Shown: positions 34,513-46,244 of the stretch, one piece after another
Layout of the letters: each line of letters begins with the position of its first letter
Numbering within the stretch: position 1 is the stretch's first letter
NCBI GenBank assembly: GCA_003254885.1
Contig: QANT01005051.1
Coordinates: forward strand, 1-64,000
Direction: 5' to 3'
DNA: 64,000 nucleotides
Source: Purshia tridentata
Lineage: Eukaryota; Streptophyta; Magnoliopsida; Rosales; Rosaceae
Notes under the pieces: generated by a model
Seen by the model: only the letters and a program-made list of their open reading frames with translations
The model's database searches: none
What the model was told of the DNA's origin: nothing
Made by a program: the position numbers and the translations under genes

Positions 34513-35890
34513 ATGAAGCAATGAAGTGAATCTACTAATACATAAAGTCAGTGGCATGTGCTGAAGATGTGGTTTTGCCGGTAGCCTCCTGAAACCTTGA
34601 CAGTATTTCTCAAGAGGAGGATTTTGAACATGAAGCATTATATTGATTCTGATAGTTTTCCCAAGTTGTAATATAATATACCATATATGGGGATACATTT
34701 CTGTCCCACATACATTGGAGCAGGGAAAAGAAGATAGCTGGATATGGAACATAGTTTCAAATGATGTTAAAAAACTAGGAATGGTAAAAATCAAATGTAA
34801 GGTTTTGCAGGGGTGTATTCATTTTTCCTTATATTCATCTGTTAGGAAAAAGAAAAACAAGTTGGTGGCAATTGTTTTATGTACAAGTTTATTTTCTAGT
34901 CAATTATGCCATGTACAGTATCAATGTTAAAATTATATTTTACTGTTAAGACACTGGGTTACATGGATTTTCCAGTCAGCCATCCATTGATATTATTATT
35001 TACTTATTTGTGTAAAGCCAGACATGGTTAGCAGCAGCTGCAGCTTAGGCTTGCTCTTCATTATTGCAGGACTTGTGTTGTCTCCTCCATCCTCAAAGCT
35101 CCAAGGGCTTGAAGGGTGTTTCTATTTGATTTTAAGGCTATTCTTTAGGCTAATAGGCTATGGATCTTCAAAATTTGGATTGAGGTTTTGTGAATGGTTA
35201 GAGACTATAACCTATGAATTAGATTTTTGAAGAAATTTGTTTGGTATGGACTTTGTGAACCAATTAAATGATACATATTTATTTATAAGAAAAAAAATGG
35301 TATGGTAATCATCGAAAATGTTGTGTGAACAATTAGTAATGAGCATCGAATGCTCTTTCTATCACTCATTATCTATAATATGAACATTAACATTTAAACG
35401 GTTCTCTATAATGATTTTATTATGTTATTAATTTTTTTGGTAATGATCCTATTCAATTTTTTTTTTTAAAATGCTATTATTTAAAAAAAAAAAAAAGAAT
35501 AGAAAACTCATCTTTGGAGTTGGTGGCGAGTGGCGAGTGGCGACGTGCCGAATCATCCTCTTTACTTCAGAGAGTTTTATAATGTGCAGGAATTCTATCC
35601 TATGTTCCTATACGTCGTTAAACTCCATCACACACTTACCAAAAAAAAAAACTAATGGCGGTTGCTGAATCCCAATTCCCAAACCCTAACTTGGGGAGGC
35701 TGAGAAGAGAGTGGCAGTGTCAGAGTGACTGAGAGACCGAGACCTTGCTGAAAGTCTCAAACCCTTTGTTTTTTATCTTCACTGCACAAAGTAGAGGGAG
35801 GTAGAGGGAGAAGAAGACATTGGATCCCTTAACACGTGACAAAGCTAGTTTCTCCAGTGCGTTGGAATCACAGTGCATTCACTCAACACA
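34513..35890. other. Intergenic: CAX2-type 3' flank and leader of the FPA-like gene
   Basis: 3' untranslated and AT-rich spacer. Positions about 35640-35890 (GGCGGTTGCTGAATCCC through AGGGAGAAGAAGACATTGG) look like the transcribed leader of the next gene. The short open frames in between are not convincing. Confidence 0.45.
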
Positions 35891-38800
35891 ATGGTAAATT
35901 GCTCTCAAACAAATCCATTGCAGCAGTTCACAGTTTATATATGCCTTAGGGTTTAATTTGAATTTGAGTTTTGTTTGTTTGAATGATAGACGGGTCGAGG
36001 TGGAGGAGGTGGAGGAGGTGGAAGGGACCGGTTTCGGATGGAGCACCAGGACAAAACGCGGCGTTTTGACGGCAAAACCAGCAAGGCTCCGCCGTCTAGA
36101 CACTTGTGGGTTGGGAATCTTTCTCACAGCATCGTGGAGGGTGACCTCACCCATCACTTCTTGCAGTTCGGAGAGCTCGAAAGCGTGGCTTTCCAGCCCG
36201 GTCGGAGCTATGCCTTCATTAATTTCAAGCAGGAAGACGAAGCCATCGCCGCCATGGAGTCTCTTCAGGGTTTTCCTGTTGCAGGCAACCCGCTGAGGGT
36301 CGAGTTTACTAAGGCGGTTAGTTACTTTTTATTTTTTGAAGATGCTTTTTTTTATCTGTATTGTAAGTATACACTATGTAGTATGCGTGTGTATAACTTC
36401 GTTACCTCAATGTTGAAGGCCATCATAGGTGCCTAATTTGCGTAATCTTTGAGTTTGAGCAAGAATATATTGCACGGTTCACCAAACTTGTGTTGTTTAA
36501 TCTAAATAATCAAAATGCTCCATGAACAGACATATTGCAATTGATAACAGTTCCAGGTTCCACGAAATTCATTAATCAATCAGATATTGTGAACCAGCAT
36601 AATCACAAGGCTTACATTCAAAGTAAATGTGTATAATAACAGAATTTAGGTCTTTTAAGGCTAAATGGATGGGCATGTGCTGCTTTGCTGTCATTCTACG
36701 GTTTTCCAGTGTAAATGATCCTAGCATTTCCATATTTGATCTGGTCTCAGCCTTTCAATACTTTCAAGATTAGTTCTTTGAAAGTTAAGCACATGCAAGA
36801 GATTGCAACCCAATCTCTCACTTTTTTTTTCTTTCCAAATGTTTATTGACAAACTTGTTGACTTAGCATAATCAGTGAATGAGAGTGTTGTGGTTGCATG
36901 CCTATCGAAGAATTATGTCCTGTAATGTGAAAACGTTTTTGCCTTGTATTCTTGCCTATAAAAATAGCAGGAAACCATGTACAAGTTGGAGATTGAGGTT
37001 TAACTGCAAAATCTGAAGAATGGCAAGGATGTATATGCCATGCCTAGCATAACATCATTCCGCTGCCATCCTTCCATTTTGTGTCCTGATCATAATTAAC
37101 AATTAATTCAGAATAAAAAGGTATAAGCAAACCATTGTTTCACTTTTATCTGATCTTACTGTCATTTTTCTTGTCTAACTGGAGTCACAAATATATCAGC
37201 TATGCTGGGGTTGAGATTTGAGAATCATCTGTTCAGTAGTGGAGGCTGATATGATAGTTTTGTCTCTGAAAATCATAATTAGACTGGGTTTGAGTGCTGT
37301 AGTCGACTTCCATTTTTCAAAGTAATGGGATTGTTCTTATTAAAAAAATAAGTAATTGTGATTGTGAAGCAATTGCCTCATGTGAACTTAGTAATTTTCT
37401 CTCTCGTAGTCCCAATTTATCCATTCTGTTTTCTTTCTTACAATCTCTGAATTCACATTTGGGTAACATTGTATGCATAATGCGATAATATTAGCTAGTG
37501 TTGTACATTTTTTGTTAGTGTTGTCTTCTGTTGCATTCACTTGTTAGGGATGCAATGAACTTATCATAAAAAATAGAAGATTATCAAATACTAATTAAAA
37601 TTTTTTCCTATCGAGAATTAGTTCCTCTATATCTCAAGAGACAGTTTGGAAAAAATCTAAAGACCTTGTTGTTCCCATCATTGAGAATTTGGTCAAATTG
37701 TTACCTGGTTGGTGGCACTAGGATCCCATCTAGAGAAAAGTTTCAGGAATGAATCTGTTTTATTGCTTGCATTTAAGAGCCTTTATTAGTGCCATCAGAT
37801 TGTGGTGTGCCTACATATCTAGATAGGTATATAAATTCATAAATCTTTGGTAAGAAGAAGCTTAATTGACTTTTTAAAAGAATGTGACCGCAAATAGAAG
37901 AGAACAGTTCTGAAAATTGAAAAGAAATATTGAATGTGCCTCCATATCTTTCTTCCTTGGAAGAAAGTAAAACATTAAAGACGCTTTACCCTAGACAAGG
38001 AAGTACCAAAAGAAAAAGCATAAAAGTGAGTGGCAAAATCATGAAATTGGTGCATCCAGTATTTTTCACAAGGAAAAGCAAAAGACAAGAAAGATAGAAT
38101 ATGGAGTTCTCAACAAAGAGGATATGGTTCATAAATTTTTATTGGATTAATCTAACAATCCGCCTTCAAATTTCAAGCTCTTGGAGAATAATAAGAGTCC
38201 ATTTTAGCATCAAGATCGGTAATGTGACTATGATAACATGTTAAAGCAATCCAATCTTAAAAACATCGTTTGTCACATCAAAATGATTCCAGAACTAGCA
38301 AACATTGAAACCCCGTTAATAGAAAGCAACTCAGCATAGATAATATGCAAGAGCAAGAAAAAAAAAAATTTACCTATGCAACCTCTCCAAGTATGTCCAA
38401 TAACAATGTGACTGAATTTATAAGATAAAGACAAATTAAATCCCGATTGCATGCAGCTAGACAGGAGGGTTTATGAGAACATGAAAGTCCTGGAAGTGGA
38501 TTATTTTTTAACACATTTGGTGAGTTTCATTAAAGGTCCAGCCACGGTCCAATGCATCCTCAAATTCTGTTTATTTTTCAATTGCCAGAAATATGCTATA
38601 ACACAGATCACAAGAGGGAAAAAAGCCTCTTGGAATAAGCAAAATGTTGTGCATGTGTTGTCTATTCCTATTCTGCAATACCTCAACCACTGTGTAGTGT
38701 TTGAATTAAGAATTTATATGCATACTTATATGCTTTAAAAACTATGAGATGCTATAACACTCATAATTGCATATTATGGTTCAATTTATTTTCAAGTATG

Positions 38801-41800
38801 GTTTATATTTCGGATTCAAATGGAGCACAACCAATGACTGCAGGTCGCATACGAATGACCAGAAATCTTTGTGTAACTCACACTTTCAACACTCATTATT
38901 GATTAAAAATATGCAAATTGTGGAAGCCGAGGCTCCTAAACGTTTTGAATCTTATGGATGTTGCATCAAATTAATTATTGATAATGGATTTCCTCTAATC
39001 TACATTGTCCTCATTCTTTTTCAAAAGCCAACCAAAAAAGAAATAAAGCTGCCATGAAAATCCAATCCACTATAATAATGCAACAGCTGGATGCTGCATG
39101 CTTTAGGTAACTGCATCCCCATTATCTTCATCTTCCATTTGAGTCATGTTAATGGATGTAATGCAATTCTCAGGGTAGCCTTATAGCAGGTATTCTAAGT
39201 TGTTCTAAGAGTTTATGTAAGAGGGGTTCATATGAGTTGAAATAAGGTGTGTACCACTCAGCGCAGTGGTACGGCTGGAGCAGTTTGAAATCTTTTTTCA
39301 AATTGGAACCTCTAAGCACATTGCTCAACTCCTCCAGTTGAAAGTCTTTTCTGAGATTGTTTGCCAAGGTTTACAATTTTTGCCTTGGGAGACCCATTTG
39401 CTCAGAGTACTTTTTGGCAATACTGTAATGTTCATCAGTCATCACTTAATCCGGGTCAACAGTGTTAAATTCCTGCAGGTCTTAATGCGTTCAAAACTTT
39501 GATCATTGCACTCTTGGAATATCTGTATCGTAATGGTTAAGAAAAAAAGTTATATAGGGCTTGGTTTTTTATTTAGAAATACTTGAATTCATGTGTACGA
39601 GATGAAAAAGATGAAGCACTGGGTTATGGAATGAAATTTGCAAATCAAAAGTTATGTTTGTTGCTTCATCTTTTCTGCTGTGTTATCCACTTAAAATATA
39701 AGTTGTGGAGAGAACTGTTATATGTGCATGGCGTGTGATGGTGTAGTGCATATGGTGTTATTGCCACAGTTATAAATTCATCGGCTTGAGAAAAGCCATC
39801 TTAATTAGTTTATATCCTGATAGGCTTACATTGCCCTTTGAGCCTCCTTTGAAACTGGCTTTTAGCCTGGTAATTGATCCTTCTGCAGACTCTCAATTTA
39901 ACAGGTCCAAACTTAGTATATAGATGCATTATTCTAGTTGTCTTCAGGATTGCTAATGAACTGACGAGTTAATTTATAGGATTCTCAAGGTGGGAGGGAA
40001 TACAAATATCTCTAAAACTTGAATAGAAGGTAGATTAGGGTTTGATTGTGTATACTGAAGATCTGGTTTCTACTATATACATAATAACAGTTGAATAAGT
40101 ATGTACTGATAATGGGTCAAGTTCTCGTCCAGCTAATTTGTGGACCATTTCTTGAAGGATGAGCTGGATCTATTGCTTTGATTTCAAATATCAGAAGTTC
40201 ATTTCGATATTAGAGGGAAAGGGTCTGTCATCTCGTTTGGAATCATTAGCTTGCTAGTTTGACAATTTAATGTAATGATTATGGAATGGGGTTTTGTAGA
40301 GGATTTTTCCATTTTAAGGATTGTGCTTCATTGGGAACTTTAGGCTAATTATTGACCAAGTACTAGCCCCATATTGTTTTAGAAGGAAGTTATATTATAT
40401 GGTTATATTTTGTGACTGTTGGAAGCTCCAATCAGAATGGTAAGTATTACATTTGATGTCAAATAAGCAGTTGAACTAAAGGCTATATTGAGCTTGGTTA
40501 ATTTGTCATTACCAGTATCAAGTGTTAAAAATGTGTTTTGTGCTTGATGGTTTGCTGGAAGTGAAGTTGGAACATCAATCGGGAATTGCATATCTTTATT
40601 TTATTGTGAAAAAGATTGAATAACAGAATCACTGATCTTGAATATGATCACATGTCCACTGTAAATGGGTTATGGAAGGATGTATGACCCAATTCTGTAT
40701 ATCATCCTAGTTAATAGAAATATAAAATTTTGACTATAAATGAAATTATCACCTCAATTGCTGTATTATCTTAGAAATGTGAACTTTTAGAGTTTTTTGG
40801 GAACTCTTTGTCGAGGCAATGCAACTTTCTGCCTTTTTTTCCTTTCCCTTTTTACCTTTGGGAAGCAAAGGGGAATCCAGCATATTTTTGAAGAGTAAGC
40901 CAGAGAAATAGAATCTGGTGTTCTCCCAAGTTATGAGCCTGCACCTTGGAAGACCTGTATATATATATGTGTATGTATTATATTTAAGCCATGGGAAACA
41001 GGGAACAAGCCAGAAAACTAGACTCCAGTGCTGGTTCTCCTAGTCTGAGCCTGCACCTTGGAAGTCCTAAACTATCATATATATGATGTCTGTATTTCTC
41101 TCTGTAACTATTCCTGGTTTTTCCAAGTCTGCTTGTGAGCCTGATTGATTTTACACGTGTTTTCATTTAATTATGAGAAAGTGATTATCCATTAACTTCC
41201 CTTTTCATGTATAGTTAATGGTCTGGTTACTGATCTGTCTGGTATTTTCCTTGGTTTGTGGCCCTCGCTGGGTTTGGTCCTTCAACGTAGATGACTGGTT
41301 AGTGCATGGGATTTTTATTTTCTTTTGTCATTTTATTTCTCTGTATTATTCTTGGGTGGCACTGTATTGTTATGTTTGCTTTTCTCTGGAAATATTTCCA
41401 TGATTCTTTCTACTTTTTTAGATTTTATGTTGCAATATGTCTTGAGACAACAATTGCTATGCTTCCCTTTTTCCTTTTATTTTAAATTGGTGTGAGTAAT
41501 GCATGAGCTGGTTGAAAAGGGTGTTCATGTTACCTCTATTGGTGGTTGGAGTAATCTTTTGGAGATTTAACCTTTTAGTTTCTGTTGGAGAGTTTATATT
41601 ATACTTGAATATTGATTTCAATATCAACTAATGCTTACATATGAGAAACAGGATGGGATTAATGATACAAAATTAGGGTCAATTCTTTTATGTTCATTCA
41701 GATATAAGTTAGTTTTGCGCTAATTTTGATGAGATCTTGAATCACAGGATAAATCATCAGCACCATCGCGTGAAGATGATTACTCCCAACGTCGAGATGA

Positions 41801-44800
41801 GCAACGTTCGGCTAGAGGATCTCCTTTCTTGCAAAGGGAGTTTAGAGCACGTCAGGCTAGTCCTGAGCAGTTTTATCAAGAAAAACCCAATATGAGTGAT
41901 AAAAGCTCAGAGCCTAGTGCAGTCTTATGGATAGGTTTTCCAGCTTTATTGAAGGTGGATGAAATGACATTAAGGAAGGCCTTCTCACCATTTGGTGAAA
42001 TTGAGAAGATCACTGCATTTCCTGGTCGCAGTTATGCTTTTGTTCGATTTAGGAGTGTGATATCAGCTAGCAGAGCGAAAGATGCTCTTCAGGGAAAATT
42101 ATTTGGAAATCCCCGTGTACATATTTGTTTTGCCAAGAGTGAAACAGGTTCATCAAATAGTGGAAGGAATTTAATGAATGGTCGCTCAGGATCATCTGAG
42201 AACTTTCGGCAGGATAGGAAGTTTGGGAGCTTAACAGAGGATCCCAGCATCAGATCTCCTCAGTATTTCTCAAATTTTGATTCCGGTGATTCCGATCCCT
42301 ATAGTTTAAATCGGAAGGGAAGTTTATGGGCAGGTGAAAACAATACATTTGAACAGAGGAGGTTTGAGGAATTGGGGCCTGAACTAGCAGTATCACAAGA
42401 TATGTATGATCATCGGGGTAGTCCTAAAAGAGAGAAATATGCTCATTTACAAGATTATTCTCAGAGATTTCTTCATACAAGTCCACCTTATGAAGAACCA
42501 TGGGACTTGCCAGAAGATATTCATTTCATTCATGGATCCAAGAAATTGAAGACAGAGTCGTATTTTCCTGAAAAAGAGCTTCCAGAGTATCCCCTGTCTG
42601 ATTACGAACAAGACAGACATAGTTTCCCTAGATCCTTCTCTGATTTTCCCCAAGGTGACAGTTCCAATAGAAGCTTTGAGGCTGGACCTTTTAGTTACAA
42701 ACAGATCCCTGAGCGACCAATGAATTTAGGTCTACCTCCAGGAGAAAGGGGTGATCACTGGAAAGAATCTTATGATAATTTGCAGGTAAGCTCAGGTTTG
42801 CAGCTACCAACTCCTGTTGATAGGAAAAGATTCACTCCTGAATCAGATCAGTCTTCTTTGAATGTGTGGAAGTGGGAAGGGACTATAGCAAAGGGAGGAA
42901 CTCCTGTCTGTCGTGCTCGCTGCTTTCCTGTGGGGAAGGTCCTTGACATCATTTTGTAAGTAAAAAAAAGCTCTCTCTCAAATCAAATTTTCGGATACTT
43001 GCCTTGATAAGATTAAATGATCAAGGTGTTAAAAGGGCTCTCTATTTACCTATTGCTTCATCTTTAACAACAGCTGATTGGTCACTTCTTTCTTGTTGCC
43101 TTGTCCATCCTTTTTTTTTTGTCACTTTGGAGGGAATCGAAGCCTAGACCTATCCTAGTCCTAACCTAACCCTTTATCCCACCCACCCTCACCACTTGGG
43201 CCAACTATAAAGGCTTACCTTACCTATCTTTAGTAATATGCCATTTTCATTTCTGTTTTACCTTAGTAAATAAACAGTATGAATTAGTTTTGTAATTATT
43301 TTTCTTAAAAAAATCTTTAGTCAATTACTGAGTCACAGTGCATTTAGGTGTGCCAGAAATGGCCAATATATTTTCCATGGATTTGAGAGTTCAATTAAAA
43401 TATAGAATGGTTATTAAGTATAATTTTAGCAGCATGGTATTATAGTTCATGTTTCAAATAATTTAACCATTAGCTGCAATTTTTTTTCCCCTATAAAGAA
43501 GGATTATTCGTAGGTGACCAAATTTTATTGAATTTCAGAAGCATGTCTTGTCAATTAATAAATTATAACAGACTATAAAGTTGTATGGCTTTTCCAAATT
43601 TTGTTGATTGGGCTTGGTGCAATTTTGTCTGTGAATTCATTTCATGGCTAACTTTTCTTAATATTCACAAATCTTTCTGGTTTGAAAGCTTCATTGTGAA
43701 ATCTAGCCGGAATCTGTTTTCAACTGCTAACCAAAATACATTTGTTCAAATGTTTTATAACGCATGATAGTATACTGCAGGCCTGAATTTTTAGATTGTA
43801 CTGCGAGGACTGGTCTAGACATGCTTTCAAAGCATTACTATCAAGCATCAAGCGCTTGGGTTGTGTTCTTTGTCCCTGAAAGTGATGCTGATATTGGATA
43901 CTACAATGAATTTATGCATTATCTTGGGGAGAAGCAGCGAGCAGCCGTTGCTAAGTTAGATGACAAGACTACCTTGTTTCTTGTACCTCCATCAGACTTC
44001 TCAGAGAAAGTGCTGAAGGTACCTGGGAAACTAAGCATCTCTGGTGTTGTTTTGAGGTTGGAGCATCCTAGTTCCAATTTTGGATCTCTTCACCAACAAC
44101 ATGAAAGAAAAGATACGAGATTATTGTCATTTACTGGGGACGCATCATATTCAAAGCCATCAGCACCTTCAGAATCCATTCCTGCATTTACATCTTTACC
44201 CGATTCAAGTAAATCAGGAGTTGGCAATCTCTCCTTCTTGGGGAATTTATTTACATCAGCTCCACCAGCTTCATTTTCAGGTTCAGCTCATGGCATTGGA
44301 AATGGGTCTGATTCATATAATGAGAACAGGCATGAGTATCCACTTCATAAGGGAAGCCCTACAATGGGACCAAACTGGTCTTCTCACCACCTACAGAACT
44401 CAGTTTCTGGTACTAGAAATAGACCAACCCAAGTCTCCAATAATGCTGTTGATCCTATTCTTCAGCAGCATCCCTTGGCCATGCAAAGGGCAATGCATGA
44501 GTCAAGCTCTACAGGTGGAAATTCTCGTATTCGAAACAGCAATTCTTCTCTCCAGGAAACCCAATCTTCTGTTTCTTTATCTATGCCGACTGCAGCCCTG
44601 CAACCAGAGCAACTTGCACAACTGGCATCATCTCTTCTTGGGCAGCAGAGACAGCCTGGGAGCAACCCAAATCCATCTGGAGGAGAAGATTTTAGGCGGA
44701 GAAACACAATGAATGAGTCTGAGAACCTGCAAAGGAAATCCCAGAAATTTGCTCAGCAGAATAATCAAGTGAATTCTGAACCGTCGACATCTCAGTTTGG

Positions 44801-45020
44801 TCAAATCCAAGAGTTGCTGCAGCTGCAACAGCAGGTATCAAATGTCTCTGCAGTGCCTCCCATGGCCCAAAGAGAGCTTCAAGCAGGGGTTCAGGGAAAT
44901 CAACAGCTGCAAAGTAATAGTACAAATGAAGCAGCAGAAGATCCACAGAAACGCCTGCAAGCAACATTACAGCTGGCAGCAGCTCTTCTTCAGCAAATCC
45001 AACAAGGGAAAGGAAGTTGA
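35891..45020 (+). CDS. FPA-like RNA-binding protein with RRM and SPOC domains (At4g12640 type)
   Basis: FPA-type proteins act in nuclear RNA 3'-end choice and flowering control; the role of this paralogue is less clear. Exons: 35891-35893 (the ATG alone), 35990-36316, 41748-42955 and 43781-45020, in phase, 925 residues. After a Gly-rich start, RRM1 spans about 39-110 (HLWVGNL; RSYAFINF) and RRM2 about 168-240 (VLWIGFP; RSYAFVRF). A charged low-complexity region follows, then a SPOC domain at about 482-608 (VWKWEGTIAKGGTPVCRARCFPVGK...LDCTARTGLDMLSKHYYQASSAWVVFFVPE). The C-terminal 300 residues are Ser/Asn/Gln-rich and end in LQATLQLAAALLQQIQQGKGS. The first exon coding only Met and the 5,431-bp second coding intron are unusual. 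FPA itself has three RRMs as I recall; here I find two. Confidence 0.9.
36317..41747 (+). other. Long intron (5.4 kb) of the FPA-like gene
   Basis: Bounded by GCG|GTTAGT and ATCACAG|GAT. No gene on either strand is supported. It contains a diverged local duplication (40896-40956 and 41007-41068). Read-through from exon 2 would terminate after AVSYFLFFEDAFF... at 36436, giving an RRM1-only product. Confidence 0.7.
40896..41068. repeat. Diverged local duplication in the FPA-like intron
   Basis: Two copies of about 61 bp (40896-40956 and 41007-41068) sharing AAGCCAGARAA, CTGGTTCTC-like text and the identical block GAGCCTGCACCTTGGAAG. They are separated by about 50 bp. Confidence 0.75.
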
Positions 45021-45851
45021 CCAGCGCCAGAGCTAATTGTGTTGGTCTTATCTATTTGTGCGAGAGTGATTGACTGATAAAGTTTTGATAATTGTCTCCA
45101 TGAGCATTTAGTACAATGAAAATTCCACATTAACATCTATAACGGGGGTACAGTTGCACATAAATTTCTCATTTCCTGATACGGTCGTAATTAGATGTAT
45201 ACCATCTCTTTTTTTTTTTCTTTTTGGGGTATTATTGGTTTCTGTTGTTCAATGGTGCTGCTACTTATTACTTTCCATATGGACTTAATTGAAGAAGTAT
45301 GAACCAGCTAGACTTGACGGCTGCTCCTTTTGCTGTTTTGACCCCCCAGAGAAAACAAAACCTCCTATTTAGTACTCATGATAGATTTCCTTATATGGCC
45401 GGAACTGGTTTTGTACAGTTTAAAAAAACGGATGGTTTTGTGCCATTAATCATTGGTGAAGCCATTTGTTTATATTGATCTCAACATTATCTAGAACTTT
45501 TGTGTGGGAAGCACAATGGTTGGCCCCATACTCATCCAGACTAATAAAATGACCAAAATATCCCCACTTTGTGCAACCAAGGGGACTGCTAAGGTTTTAA
45601 GTTAGTGGCACACCAGGAATGAAGAATAAGGCAGAAGGTAACCAGAAACTCTATAAATTGTATTGCTTTATTGTTATGAAGAAGCAAATGTAATACACAG
45701 TTATTACACAATGAATAAGAATCAATGAATATTATAAAACTCGTCACTATACATCTTTGTTACAAATATAGACAATAATGACAAGTTTTCCAAGATGAAC
45801 ATGGAATATCTGACACCAGATCATCAAGCCAGAAACGGAAGTAACAGCCTG
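45021..45851. other. Convergent 3' flanks of the FPA-like gene and the minus-strand 22-exon gene
   Basis: No gene. Both neighbours end here, so the 3' untranslated regions approach or may overlap each other. Confidence 0.6.
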
Positions 45852-46197
45852 CTAAACGTAGAAGTAGGTTGATGCATCCGTACCATTTGCTGTATCCCTG
45901 CAAAGAATTGATCGGGCTTCGATTACTGAGCGAGGGGGCTCAAGATCTTTCTCTTGCAGAGCATTGCCTTGTAATCGCTGCATTTGGGAAGCAAAGGTAT
46001 CGTCCAATATCTACAAACAAAAAATAGTGAAATTATAAGCAAGCAGTACTACAATACAGCAGCCCCCACTGGAGACAACCGCAAACAGAATGCATGGCCT
46101 TAAAGATATCTAGAATGCACTGCCTCTAACTGAAAAATAGTGGATGTGATCTTGTCTGGCCTTAAGCACCTAATTATGTTAACCAAGTCCAACAATG

Positions 46198-46244
<47 letters not shown>

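Noticed and set aside
37960-39100. Possible retroelement debris in the FPA-like intron
   Set aside because: Some phrases recall repeat ends, but I found no paired terminal repeats, primer site or coding match, so I do not claim an element.
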